Positions 17,877 through 27,755 of a DNA stretch of 33,379 bases are shown here, in pieces. The DNA is from Chthoniobacterales bacterium (lineage in GTDB: Bacteria; Verrucomicrobiota; Verrucomicrobiia; Chthoniobacterales; JACTMZ01): assembly GCA_021463515.1 (NCBI GenBank), contig JAJTYZ010000057.1:1-33379 (forward strand). The letters run 5' to 3'. The notes under the pieces were generated by a model. It saw only the letters and a list, made by a program, of their open reading frames with translations. It searched no databases and was not told the origin of the DNA. The stretch's first letter is position 1. Every line of letters begins with the position of its first letter. Both the position numbers and the translations under genes were made by a program.

Positions 17877-18980
17877 TCACTCCATGAGAGCCGATGCAAT
17901 TTCATCGGCGAGAAGACGTCCGCGTGAGGTGAGGCATAGGCGCGATCCGTTCTGCTCAAGCAAACCTTCCGCACAAAGTTGTGCAACCAAGTCTGGATGT
18001 GCCGCGAGGAGATTTCCCGGAAGTCCAACATTCATCCGCAGACCAAAAGCAATTTTTTCTGCAACGCGTATTTTCGACGTGAGAAGCTCTTCATTTCGCA
18101 GCGGACGAACGCCGGCGTTGATGGCACGAACATAGGCTGCTGTATCGGGAACATTTTGCCAGCGACGCTCGCCGAGGGTGGACCATGCACTGGGGCCAAG
18201 GCCGAGATAATCACCCCCCTCCCAATACGCCATGTTGTGACGACACGCGTAACCTGCGCGGGCGTAATTTGAGATTTCATATTGTGCATAGCCGCCCTCA
18301 GCAAGCCATGCTGCACCACACTCAAAAAATGCCGCATCATTTTCCACATCTTCCCGAAACTCGCCTTTGACTTTTCGCCGAAAAAAATCGGTGTCCTCTT
18401 CGTAGGTGAGACAATAAGCGGAAATATGCTCGGGCTCGAGTGCTATGGTCTCGCGAATACTTTCTTCCCATTGCCTCAGTGTTTGCTCAGGGATGCCGTA
18501 GATAAGATCGAGATTGATATTGGTAAATCCGACCTCGCGTAAAATCTGAAAGGACGTGCGTACCTGAGAGGCGTCATGAACACGCCCGAGAGTTTCGAGA
18601 AGTGCCGCATCCCACGTTTGCACGCCCATACTCACGCGGTTAATGCCGTGGTTGCGCAGGAGAGCGGCTTTTCGTGACGTGACGGTTGCCGGATTCATTT
18701 CGAGGGTGAACTCTTCGATACCTGAAAAATCGAGATGTGCCTTGAGTCCGAAAAAAAGTCGCTCTAGTTGACTGACAGAAAGTGCGGAGGGCGTACCTCC
18801 TCCAATGAAAATAGTTCGCGGCATCGCGTTGTGCCCGAAAAGTTCTGCCTCACGAACAATGGCATCCACTAAAGGGTCTGCTTTTCCCGGGCCGGCAATT
18901 TCTTTGTAAAAGCTGCAATACGGGCAGATTTGCAGACAAAACGGAATATGGATGTAGAGATGCTGCACGCAGTGCATCAC
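17877..18980 (-). CDS. hemW: Radical SAM protein HemW (coproporphyrinogen oxidase-like)
   Basis: 'LYIHIPFCLQICPYCSFYK' CxxxCxxC, 'FIGGGTPSAL', 'EFTLEMNPATV', 'YGIPEQTLRQWEESI'. Confidence 0.92.
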   Translation of the reverse strand: MMHCVQHLYIHIPFCLQICPYCSFYKEIAGPGKADPLVDAIVREAELFGHNAMPRTIFIGGGTPSALSVSQLERLFFGLKAHLDFSGIEEFTLEMNPATVTSRKAALLRNHGINRVSMGVQTWDAALLETLGRVHDASQVRTSFQILREVGFTNINLDLIYGIPEQTLRQWEESIRETIALEPEHISAYCLTYEEDTDFFRRKVKGEFREDVENDAAFFECGAAWLAEGGYAQYEISNYARAGYACRHNMAYWEGGDYLGLGPSAWSTLGERRWQNVPDTAAYVRAINAGVRPLRNEELLTSKIRVAEKIAFGLRMNVGLPGNLLAAHPDLVAQLCAEGLLEQNGSRLCLTSRGRLLADEIASALME

Positions 18981-20065
18981 GGGCGGAGCGAGTCTACCGC
19001 TATGCGAAGATCATCTTCCGTCACATCTTTGACGACACGCGCCGTACCAAGTTGGGAGCTGACGACAAAACGGATATTACCTCCGTCAAATTTCTTATCA
19101 TGCCGCGTTGCTGCAAGAATAGTGTCCGCATCGAGATTTTCCGGCAGCCGTAAAGGCAGACCATAGGCAAGCAGTTTCTCGCGAACCCGCTGGGCATCGG
19201 ATGCAGGAAGCCCGTATTTTCGCTGTGAAATTTCCAAGGCAGCACACATGCCGAGGCTAATGGCTTCGCCGTGAAGCAGGGTGCCATAACCCGCAACATT
19301 TTCGATGGCATGGCCAATGGTATGCCCAAAATTAAGCAGGGCACGTTGCCCGGTGCGTTCCATTTCGTCTTCCTTCACAATGGTTGCTTTAATGGCGATA
19401 TTGTGGGCGATGACGGAAGAAAGTGAACTTCGTGGCTGGCTGGGTTTTAAAGTATCGAGCAATGCGGCGTCCCGAATGACGGCGTGTTTAATGACTTCGG
19501 CAAATCCTTCGCGGTATTCGCGATCGGGAAGGGTTTCGAGTGTGGTGGTGTCGGCGAGTACGAGACGTGGTTGATGAAAGGAACCAATGAGATTTTTTCC
19601 CGCCCGTGCGTTGACCCCCGTTTTCCCGCCGATGGAACTATCCACCTGCGCTACGATGGTGGTGGGAATTTGAACCAAAGGAATCCCCCGCAGGAAAATG
19701 GCGGCAACAAACCCTGCAAGATCGCCAACAACACCACCGCCAAGGGCCACAAGGAAGCTTCCTCGATCCAATCCGGCACTCAGCAGACGATTCACCACAT
19801 TTTCTGCGGTGGCCATGGACTTCGATGTTTCCCCTGCAGGAACTGCGAGCAGATGAGCATCGTAACCCCCAGCAGTAATCGAATCCATGACAACAGAGCC
19901 GTGAAGACGTCCGACAGTTTCATCGGTAATGACGGCGCAACGTCCGCTTATTTTTTCGTCGGCGCAAAACTCGCCGGTGCGTGCAAGAAGACCGGTGCCG
20001 ACCAACACGCGGTAGCTGTTGCTTGGAAGAGCGACAGGAATTTCGAGGAAGTGATCGTTGTTCAC
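18977..20065 (-). CDS. aroB: 3-dehydroquinate synthase
   Basis: '[47 protein letters not shown]', '[13 protein letters not shown]'. Confidence 0.96.
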   Translation of the reverse strand: MNNDHFLEIPVALPSNSYRVLVGTGLLARTGEFCADEKISGRCAVITDETVGRLHGSVVMDSITAGGYDAHLLAVPAGETSKSMATAENVVNRLLSAGLDRGSFLVALGGGVVGDLAGFVAAIFLRGIPLVQIPTTIVAQVDSSIGGKTGVNARAGKNLIGSFHQPRLVLADTTTLETLPDREYREGFAEVIKHAVIRDAALLDTLKPSQPRSSLSSVIAHNIAIKATIVKEDEMERTGQRALLNFGHTIGHAIENVAGYGTLLHGEAISLGMCAALEISQRKYGLPASDAQRVREKLLAYGLPLRLPENLDADTILAATRHDKKFDGGNIRFVVSSQLGTARVVKDVTEDDLRIAVDSLRP

Positions 20066-20841
20066 GTGAGAGTTTGAGAAGCAAAGAGGGCAGCACCGAC
20101 AATGCCCGCGTGATTTTGAAGTTGGGCTGCGACGACGGGGGTTTTTGCCATTTCTTGAACGACAGGAAGAAATTTGTCGCCTTTGCTGCTCACGCCTCCG
20201 CCGATAATTATGAGGTCGGGGCTGAGGAGTGCCGCATAACAGGCGACAACTTCACCCACACGTTGCCCCCAGTCTTTCCAATTGAGATTTTTTTCATCGC
20301 GAACGCGCCCCGAAGCCCGTTCTTCCGCTTCTTTGCCCCGCACCTCCATGTGGCCGAGTTCGGTGTTGGGTAGAAGCTTTCCATCGAGAAATAAAGCACT
20401 CCCAATGCCCGTGCCCAGCGTAAGCATAAGCACTGTCCCACGTATGCCGCGTCCCGCGCCGTAGCGCATTTCCGCAATCCCCGCCGCATCGGCATCGTTG
20501 AGCACAGCAACAGGACGTCCCAATCGAGCGGTAAAAAGTGTCGCTGCTTCGAAATCAATCCAACCGGCATCCATATTCGCGGCAGTGAGCGTGCGGCCAT
20601 TTTTAATAACCCCAGGAAATGTAATGCCCACGCAGCCCTTGGCCTGCGGAAATTTAGCGACCAATTCTAAAATCACGCTTGCCACAGCATCGGGGCGCGA
20701 AGGCGAGGGCGTCACGATGCGCTCACGCTCGGTGAGTAGCTCCCCTGTTGCAAGATTTACCGGGGCACCTTTGATTCCCGAGCCGCCAATATCTATGCCA
20801 AGCGGTGTCATAATTTCCGATTGCACCTTACTCGCCACCAT
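20062..20841 (-). CDS. ppgK: Polyphosphate glucokinase (ROK-type)
   Basis: '[16 protein letters not shown]', '[38 protein letters not shown]', '[18 protein letters not shown]'. Confidence 0.88.
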   Translation of the reverse strand: MVASKVQSEIMTPLGIDIGGSGIKGAPVNLATGELLTERERIVTPSPSRPDAVASVILELVAKFPQAKGCVGITFPGVIKNGRTLTAANMDAGWIDFEAATLFTARLGRPVAVLNDADAAGIAEMRYGAGRGIRGTVLMLTLGTGIGSALFLDGKLLPNTELGHMEVRGKEAEERASGRVRDEKNLNWKDWGQRVGEVVACYAALLSPDLIIIGGGVSSKGDKFLPVVQEMAKTPVVAAQLQNHAGIVGAALFASQTLT

Positions 20842-20907
20842 CGGACAAGGTAGAAAATTTACGGGTTTCCGCTTGGCAACGGAGCGTCATGCGCCGTAAA
20901 TGCCACG

Positions 20908-21624
20908 ATGCCTGTGAGGGTTGATTTTCACGTGCATTCATTTTTTTCGATGGATGGCGTTAGTAGTCCGGAAGACATTATTATCGCTGCCAAACGTGCG
21001 GGGCTTCATGCTTTAGCAATCACGGACCACAATACATGTGAGGCCGTGGATTATATGATAGAGCGTGGGCTCATGCGTGCGGATGGTTTGCCAGTGGAGG
21101 GATTTCTTGTGATTCCGGGGGTCGAAGTGACGACATCGGACGGCCATTTATTGTGTCTGGGGTGCCAACTTTCTCCGACGCTTAAAGGCCGAGCGGCGGT
21201 GGAAGTTTGCCGCCTCGCGCAGGAAGCAGGCGGCATGTGTATCGCACCGCATCCGTATGACTTATTTCGTGCGGGCATCCGCGAAAACGTGTTGGACACC
21301 CTCCCGCTCGATGGGCTGGAGGTTTTCAATGCCGCCATCACCTTCAAGCGACACAATCGAAAAGCTTATGACTATGCGCAGAGGCGTGGATTACCCATGA
21401 CGGCAGGAAGCGATGCGCACCATGCGGATGCTGTGGGAGTGGCAAGTACGATTGTAGAAACCGAGGACTTTTCCGTGCGAGGCGTCTTGACGGCTATGAA
21501 AATGCGAACGGAACTTGCGCAGCGTTATTTGAGTAAACGCCAGACAATTCGCAAAACGTGGAATAATTGGTTCCGCCTGCGAAGCCGTACGCGAGCGGCT
21601 CGTGCGATGAAAAAGCAGGCGTAG
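20908..21624 (+). CDS. PHP-domain phosphoesterase-like protein
   Basis: 'VDFHVHSFFSMDGVSSPEDIIIAAKRAGLHALAITDHNT', 'GSDAHHAD'. Confidence 0.9.
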   Translation: MPVRVDFHVHSFFSMDGVSSPEDIIIAAKRAGLHALAITDHNTCEAVDYMIERGLMRADGLPVEGFLVIPGVEVTTSDGHLLCLGCQLSPTLKGRAAVEVCRLAQEAGGMCIAPHPYDLFRAGIRENVLDTLPLDGLEVFNAAITFKRHNRKAYDYAQRRGLPMTAGSDAHHADAVGVASTIVETEDFSVRGVLTAMKMRTELAQRYLSKRQTIRKTWNNWFRLRSRTRAARAMKKQA

Positions 21625-21730
21625 AAGAAATTGAAGATGTGGGAAAAAGTCGCCTGACGCATTTCTTTGCCACCTTCCATGCTTGAGCCGACGTGTAAAC
21701 TCCGCCACTCTGCAGATCGCTTCGCTTGCC

Positions 21731-22810
21731 ATGCCACTTCTCGAATATATTTTCCAACGATTACGCCGTCACCCCAAGCGCATCGTGTTTCCTGAAGGTG
21801 AAAACTCCTGCGTCCTGCGTGCAGGGCGGCGCTTTTACGAATTAGGACTTGGGGTGCCCATTCTTCTCGGACGTAAAGCGGTGATCGAAAAAATCGCCAA
21901 CAAGGAAGGAATCCCCTTCGACCATTTTGGCGTCATCAATCCCGAAACATCCTCCGATTTACCGGATTTCTGCCGATTTCTGGAAACGCTCGATCGCTAT
22001 AAAAACTTCGGACTTTCCGATACACGCACCATTTTACTGAATCCGAATTATTTCGCGGCGATGATGGTACAGTATGGGCGTGCCGATGGTGTGGTGGGAG
22101 GTGTGGAGTCGCCGACAAATGCGTTTTTACGTCCGTTGTTGCGCTTGGTGAAACCCACGGGAGTAGGGCATTTAGTGAGCAGTTGCCTCGTGGTGGATAC
22201 GCGACGCCCGGATATTGGGAGTGACGGGATTTTGATTTTAGCGGATTGCGGAGTGATTCCCACGCCGGATGTTGAGCAGCTGGCGGAAATTTCCATGCAA
22301 GCGGCGCATTTATGCCGCCAGTTAACCAGCGACACTCCGCGTGTGGCGTTGTTGAGTTATTTTACCAAAGGCAGCACAGGTGTCACGGGTGCAGGGAAAT
22401 TAGCGGCGGCAGCCGCTCTTGCCAAACAGCACTGTCTTACACAACACCTCGACGTTGAAGTGGATGGCGAGCTTGAAGTGGATGTGGCACTTCTCCCTGC
22501 GGTGGCACGCGCCAAGGCTGTCCAAAGTACGGTTGCGGGTCGTGCCAATGTCCTTGTTTTTCCCGATCTCAACAGCGGAAGCATTGCGGGAAAACTTACC
22601 GAAATTCTGGGCGCACGCACCTACGGCCAGATTCTCACCGGACTTTCCAAACCCGCTGCCGTTGTTTCGTGTGCCGATGGCGTGGAATCTCTCACGACGG
22701 TGGCAGCGATTGTTGGATTGCAGGCCATTGAAATGCGTCGCCTACAAGAAATGGCGGAGGAAGAAAAACGCAAACGCGATGCGGCGAGTGTTGGGTCTGT
22801 TCCTTGGTGA
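21731..22810 (+). CDS. Phosphate acyltransferase (phosphotransacetylase-like)
   Basis: 'KRIVFPEGENSCVLRAGRRFYELGLGVPILLGRK', 'YGRADGVVGG', 'KAVQSTVAGRANVLVFPDLNSGSIAGKL', 'QILTGLSKPAAVVS'. Confidence 0.88.
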   Translation: MPLLEYIFQRLRRHPKRIVFPEGENSCVLRAGRRFYELGLGVPILLGRKAVIEKIANKEGIPFDHFGVINPETSSDLPDFCRFLETLDRYKNFGLSDTRTILLNPNYFAAMMVQYGRADGVVGGVESPTNAFLRPLLRLVKPTGVGHLVSSCLVVDTRRPDIGSDGILILADCGVIPTPDVEQLAEISMQAAHLCRQLTSDTPRVALLSYFTKGSTGVTGAGKLAAAAALAKQHCLTQHLDVEVDGELEVDVALLPAVARAKAVQSTVAGRANVLVFPDLNSGSIAGKLTEILGARTYGQILTGLSKPAAVVSCADGVESLTTVAAIVGLQAIEMRRLQEMAEEEKRKRDAASVGSVPW

Positions 22811-22829
22811 GCTTTTTATTTTCGGCATG

Positions 22830-24278
22830 TCACCACGTTTCACCGATGACAGGGCCGCGGTCGGATGGAAAAAGTTCAAATCCTTTTTCCACATTGCGCA
22901 GGGGCACCACACCGCGCCAGCCGGTCAGCCCGGGAAAGGGCGGGAGTGGATCGGGCCATTCACTCTGCTGCATCGAAGTACCGGAACCATGATCTTCCGC
23001 TCGTGCATCTTCTTCTCGTGCAGCGATGGCTTCGAGTTGCACCCAACCCGGCGGATTAAACTCGAGGCGAAAAGGCGGCATTTCTTCATTGAGTGGTGCT
23101 GCTAATAAACTGCGCCATCCGACTAAAGCTCCAAGCCCCGTATAAAAGTTGGCACTAATTCCCGCCAATAATCCATGGTCTCCCACCACACCTTCCTGAC
23201 GTCGCTCCGCCAGATAATTGGCTAACAAACGAGGTGGTTTTTTGGTCGAGGAAAGCTTCGCAAATTCGATGATGCCACCCGCGATGGCTTTGGCGAGTTG
23301 TTCACGCCATTCGACAGAATTGAGCAACCGCGCATCGCGTGGATTGCTTAAAAACCCACATTCCACCAGCACCGCAGGTGTTGTCGCACGACGTAAAACC
23401 GCAAATCGCGCTCGCTTTACTCCACGATCCATCATCGTCACATGACCCAGCATGGAATGTTGAATGGCAGTCGCCAGGGTGTGACTTGCATGATCTTTCG
23501 TGTGCCCTAATTCGTTAGAAAAATTCCGTCGCTCTAAAAAGTTATCATTGCTATTTGGTGCGCCACGGGGAGTGAGCGAGTAAACTTCAAGCCCCGTTGC
23601 TGGTGAAAAACGTTGGCCCGAATCGTTGCAATGAATGCTCACAAAGATGGTTCCCGGGTCTTCGCGTTGAAGCCGTGTGGCGGCTGCCGGACGACCTTCC
23701 AGCGGAATGAAGTTGTCGCCTTTGCGCGTAATGAGTACGCGAAGCCCGGCAGCCTTCAAATACACACGCACCCGTCGGGCAATGTCGAGATTGTAGTTTT
23801 TTTCCGAGCCGCTGCGATTGACGGCACCGCGATCATGGCCGCCATGCCCCGGGTCGAGAACCACCGTGCGAAATGGTTGAAGCTGCGGAATCCGTTGGGG
23901 ACGCATCAAGGGATCAATCGTTTTCGATAAATCCATGCGTGAAATGTACATTGTCCCTGCAAAATATAGTGGCGGGAAGGAGAGCCAATGTTTCACGCGG
24001 TCTATCCGCGCTTCCCGTGAGCCCCCGGTAAACTCCATAATCCGTCCTTCCGAAATCAGCACCATTCCGCGTTCTCCACGTGGCATGAGGCGCATCCCAT
24101 AAAACTGCGCCACTTGCGAAAGCGGCACGTAATCACGCCCGCCAAGTCGCTGAATCCTCCACGTCGCCGCAGCACATTCGCTTTCTAAAAAAAGCACGGC
24201 AACAATCACCAAGAACAAAATTGGTATTCCTCGTGACAATCCGCATCGCCCCATAATTTTTCGATTTCTACCCATCAA
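22830..24278 (-). CDS. N-acetylmuramoyl-L-alanine amidase (Amidase_3)
   Basis: 'RTVVLDPGHGGHDRGAVNRSGSEKNYNLDIARRVRVYL', 'FVSIHCNDS', 'AVLVECGFLSNPRDARLL'. N-terminal hydrophobic segment. Confidence 0.92.
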   Translation of the reverse strand: MMGRNRKIMGRCGLSRGIPILFLVIVAVLFLESECAAATWRIQRLGGRDYVPLSQVAQFYGMRLMPRGERGMVLISEGRIMEFTGGSREARIDRVKHWLSFPPLYFAGTMYISRMDLSKTIDPLMRPQRIPQLQPFRTVVLDPGHGGHDRGAVNRSGSEKNYNLDIARRVRVYLKAAGLRVLITRKGDNFIPLEGRPAAATRLQREDPGTIFVSIHCNDSGQRFSPATGLEVYSLTPRGAPNSNDNFLERRNFSNELGHTKDHASHTLATAIQHSMLGHVTMMDRGVKRARFAVLRRATTPAVLVECGFLSNPRDARLLNSVEWREQLAKAIAGGIIEFAKLSSTKKPPRLLANYLAERRQEGVVGDHGLLAGISANFYTGLGALVGWRSLLAAPLNEEMPPFRLEFNPPGWVQLEAIAAREEDARAEDHGSGTSMQQSEWPDPLPPFPGLTGWRGVVPLRNVEKGFELFPSDRGPVIGETW

Positions 24279-25012
24279 TCACTCTCTTCATTTTCCTCCG
24301 AAGGCGGTGCGAGGCGACGATATTCTTCGATAACTTTTGTAGCCGTATGGCCGAGAAGTACGGCGACTAAGATGGTCAACAATAGTCCCCCGCCCCAAAT
24401 GAAATACTCCGTGGGTCCGGGTTGAGATTGTCCGCGCAAAATACCAAGGCCCAATTGCCCCAGCGTCCCGAGATAGCAGTAGAGAAAAATTCCGGGCAAC
24501 CGCCCCAGTGCCACCCACTTGAGGCAGGTTCCAAAGCGAACCTTGGTAATGCCGTAAAGATAGTTAAAAAGACTGATGGGAAAAAGTGGATTGAGCTGAC
24601 TAAAAAAAATGATGCGTGGACCGTGTCGAACGATGGCTTGATCGAGTGCAGCCCAATGCCGATTACGTAGGAGCTTGCGTCTTACAAAAGTTCGTCCAAG
24701 TTTACGCCCGATAAAAAATGCGATGGCCGCGCCTAGCAGATTGCCGCTAAGCACCAAGACAGTTCCCCACCACATTCCAAAAAAAAATCCTCCGCCAAGG
24801 CTTAGGATTCCCCCGGGCAAAAAAAACACCGTCGCTACCATCACCATCAAAGGATAGAGAACCCCCCCCCAAGCGCCCCAACTGTTCACAGAATTTTGCA
24901 CGCCCTCCACCGTTCCCAGCAACGCATCCGATCCCGCAAGCAGCATGAGTACGGCAACTACGACGAGAGTGATGACGATTTGTAGGAGAATCGAACGCAC
25001 GGCAGAACTCAT
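24275..25012 (-). CDS. TVP38/TMEM64-family (SNARE-associated/VTT) membrane protein
   Basis: Multi-TM, 'PGGILSLGGGFFFGMWWGTVLVLSGNLLGAAIAFFIGRKLGR', 'LNPLFPISLFNYLYGITKVRF'. Start taken at MSSAVRS. Confidence 0.9.
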   Translation of the reverse strand: MSSAVRSILLQIVITLVVVAVLMLLAGSDALLGTVEGVQNSVNSWGAWGGVLYPLMVMVATVFFLPGGILSLGGGFFFGMWWGTVLVLSGNLLGAAIAFFIGRKLGRTFVRRKLLRNRHWAALDQAIVRHGPRIIFFSQLNPLFPISLFNYLYGITKVRFGTCLKWVALGRLPGIFLYCYLGTLGQLGLGILRGQSQPGPTEYFIWGGGLLLTILVAVLLGHTATKVIEEYRRLAPPSEENEESD

Positions 25013-25025
25013 AGCGAGAAATTCC

Positions 25026-25265
25026 TCATGGTGCGCCTGCGTCGCTGCTTTGTGGTGCTTGCATTTCGGATTGTGGAAGAGAAAACACCACAACCTTTAC
25101 CGATCTTATCGGAAATTTTGCATACAAAAAGGCGGTGCTATATCCAAGGAGAACGAACAAAACAGCCAAAAGCTGAATAGGAATTTCTGGCCAACTTGAG
25201 CCTGACTTTTCGTTGGAAGCGGATGCCATGTCTTCAGCATCCGGCGACATTGTTGATCTTGGCAA
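25026..25265 (-). CDS. Small single-TM protein upstream of the TVP38 gene
   Basis: 79 aa with one clear TM (IPIQLLAVLFVLLGYSTAFLYA). A GAGGAA-like RBS for the next gene overlaps its stop. Confidence 0.6.
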   Translation of the reverse strand: MPRSTMSPDAEDMASASNEKSGSSWPEIPIQLLAVLFVLLGYSTAFLYAKFPIRSVKVVVFSLPQSEMQAPQSSDAGAP

Positions 25266-25321
25266 CGCAATTTTCCTTGGGTTAAACGCAACAAAGAGTG
25301 CAGCATAAGCCCCCTTTTCAA

Positions 25322-26224
25322 ATGAATACCGATCGTCCCATCACCGAATTGCTCTCCTCCGGGCGATCTCTGCTCTCCGTAGAATTTTTTCCGCCGAAAA
25401 CTGAAGCAGGAGGCGTGCAACTTTTGGAGGCGGCGGAAGCTCTCAAGCCCTATCGTCCGGACTTTGTTTCCATTACCTATGGGGCAGGCGGTTCGACGCG
25501 CGAGCGCACGTTTCGATATGCGAAAATTCTTCGTGAGCAATTTGGCTGGCTCGTGATGCCGCATCTTACTTGCGTGGGTTCGACACGCGATGAGCTACTG
25601 GAAATTGTGGCCGGATACCATGCGGATGGCATTCGCAACATCATGGCTTTACGCGGCGACCCACCAAAGGGGACGGATACCTTTGTTCCGAGTCCGGATG
25701 GACTGCGCTATGCAAGTGATCTCATTGCGCTCATTCGCGAAAACTTTCCCGATATGTGTTTGGGTGCCGGAGCTTATCCCGAAAAACACCCCGAGTCGGC
25801 TACGATGGAACAAGACCTCATTCACCTCCGCACTAAAGTGGATGCTGGTGCGTCTTTTCTCACGACACAGCTTTTTTTTGACAACGAGCACTACTTTCGC
25901 TTTTTGCATGCGTGCCGCAGTCGTGAGATACATCTTCCGGTGTTGCCCGGCTTACTTCCCGCACTTTCGCTTTCCCAAGTGCAACGTTTTGGCCCCATGT
26001 GTGGATCGTCATTGCCTCGCGCTCTCGTGGAGCAGCTCCACGTCGTAGATGAGCATCCCCGTGCGGCGGAAGCCGTGGGCGTCACATGGGCGTACCACCA
26101 AATTCGGGAGCTCCTACGACACGGCGCCCCCGGCATTCATCTTTACATTCTCAATCGTTCGTCAGCCGCCATCACCTTGGCTCGCTCGCTCGAAAGAAAC
26201 GACCACTCATCCAACCATGCCTGA
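25322..26224 (+). CDS. metF: Methylenetetrahydrofolate reductase
   Basis: 'LLSVEFFPPKTEAGGVQLLEAAEAL', 'FVSITYGAGGSTRERT', 'HLTCVGST', 'NIMALRGDPP'. Start at the ATG rather than the upstream GTG. Confidence 0.95.
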   Translation: MNTDRPITELLSSGRSLLSVEFFPPKTEAGGVQLLEAAEALKPYRPDFVSITYGAGGSTRERTFRYAKILREQFGWLVMPHLTCVGSTRDELLEIVAGYHADGIRNIMALRGDPPKGTDTFVPSPDGLRYASDLIALIRENFPDMCLGAGAYPEKHPESATMEQDLIHLRTKVDAGASFLTTQLFFDNEHYFRFLHACRSREIHLPVLPGLLPALSLSQVQRFGPMCGSSLPRALVEQLHVVDEHPRAAEAVGVTWAYHQIRELLRHGAPGIHLYILNRSSAAITLARSLERNDHSSNHA

Positions 26225-27752
26225 CCAACCAGCTGTCAATCCGCTTCGCGAAAATCTTGTGACACGCCCTGTACCCGATCCTTGCGCCCTCGTGATCTTC
26301 GGTGCCACGGGCGACCTCACCCATCGCAAACTTATTCCGGCACTCTACAATCTCGCTGCGGACGGCAATCTTCCGGGTTCCCTTGCCGTTGTTTGCTTTG
26401 CACGTCGCGATAAAACGAATGAAGGATTTCGCCAAGAGCTGGGGGAGTCCACGCGCCAATACTCGCGGCAGCCCGTGAATGAAAAACTTTGGGAACGTTT
26501 TGCGGCAAATATTTTTTATCACCAAAGTAATTTTCATGATGCTGCGGGTTACGCCTCTCTCGCGGGTGTGCTCGAGGATTTGGATGCGCATCACGGCACA
26601 CGCGGGAATCGCTTATTTTACCTCGCAACGTCGCCCACGGAATTCGACACCATTTTACAAAACCTACACGACAGCGGGCTAAGTCATGCTAAGGCAGGCT
26701 CGTGGGCGCGGGTGGTGATTGAAAAACCTTTTGGAACCGATTTGCCAAGCGCACAACATCTCAACGAGGCTGTTCATGCGGCATTTCCTGAGCGTGATAC
26801 CTTCCGTATTGATCACTATCTCGGCAAAGAAACCGCGCAAAACATCATGGTGCTGCGCTTCGCCAATACGATTTTTGAGGCATTGTGGAATAATCGCTAT
26901 GTCGAAAGCGTGCAAATCACCGCTAGCGAAACGATGGGGGTTGGCACACGGGCCGGGTATTACGAAAATGCCGGAGCTCTACGCGATATGGTGCAGAATC
27001 ACATGCTACAACTTCTCTGCCTCACCGCGATGGAGCCGCCTTCCGATCTGGGTGCCGATGCCGTGCGCGATGAAAAAGTTAAAGTTCTTCGCGCCTTACG
27101 GCCCCTCGTGGGCGACGCCGTGGCGGAGAATGTGGTGCGCGGACAATACACGGCGGGGTTCATCAATGGTGACGAGGTTCCCGGCTATCGTGCGGAACCG
27201 GGTGTGTCACCCGAATCTATGACGGACACCTACGTGGCCTTGCGCCTTCACATTGATAATTGGCGTTGGGCGGGCGTCCCATTTTTTGTCCGGGTGGGGA
27301 AACGTCTGCCCAAGTCGGGTACCGAAATTGCCATACAATTTCGTGAAACGCCTCCGGTGTTATTTAATCATCAAAGCCAGCTGCGTGATCCCAATGTGCT
27401 CGTGATTCGTATTCAGCCGGATGAGGGCATTTCCTTCCGCATGGCCGCAAAAATGCCCGGGGCGTTGTTGCAAATTGAACCCGTGAAGATGGATTTCCAT
27501 TACGGCACTTCCTTTGGCAAAGCAACGCCCGAAGCTTACGAGCGATTGCTGCTGGATGCTATGAGCGGCGATGCCACGCTTTTCGCTCGTCACGATGAAG
27601 TGGAGGAAGCGTGGAAATTCATAGATGGCATTCGCGAGGCGTGGACCGATGGTGATGCGCCGCGCCTTGATTTTTATCCTGCAGGTTCATGGGGGCCAAT
27701 AGAGGCTGACGAACTGCTAGCCCAAGGCGGAGTCACTTGGCGGAGGCTGTAA
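26217..27752 (+). CDS. zwf: Glucose-6-phosphate 1-dehydrogenase
   Basis: 'VIFGATGDLTHRKLIPALYNLA', 'RIDHYLGKETAQNIMVLRFAN', 'RVGKRLPKSGTEIAIQF'. Overlaps metF by 8 nt. Confidence 0.97.
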   Translation: MPDQPAVNPLRENLVTRPVPDPCALVIFGATGDLTHRKLIPALYNLAADGNLPGSLAVVCFARRDKTNEGFRQELGESTRQYSRQPVNEKLWERFAANIFYHQSNFHDAAGYASLAGVLEDLDAHHGTRGNRLFYLATSPTEFDTILQNLHDSGLSHAKAGSWARVVIEKPFGTDLPSAQHLNEAVHAAFPERDTFRIDHYLGKETAQNIMVLRFANTIFEALWNNRYVESVQITASETMGVGTRAGYYENAGALRDMVQNHMLQLLCLTAMEPPSDLGADAVRDEKVKVLRALRPLVGDAVAENVVRGQYTAGFINGDEVPGYRAEPGVSPESMTDTYVALRLHIDNWRWAGVPFFVRVGKRLPKSGTEIAIQFRETPPVLFNHQSQLRDPNVLVIRIQPDEGISFRMAAKMPGALLQIEPVKMDFHYGTSFGKATPEAYERLLLDAMSGDATLFARHDEVEEAWKFIDGIREAWTDGDAPRLDFYPAGSWGPIEADELLAQGGVTWRRL

Positions 27753-27755
27753 CGT

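Noticed and set aside
19484-20077. 197-aa plus-strand ORF opposite aroB
   Set aside because: Antisense to aroB, whose motifs are unambiguous.
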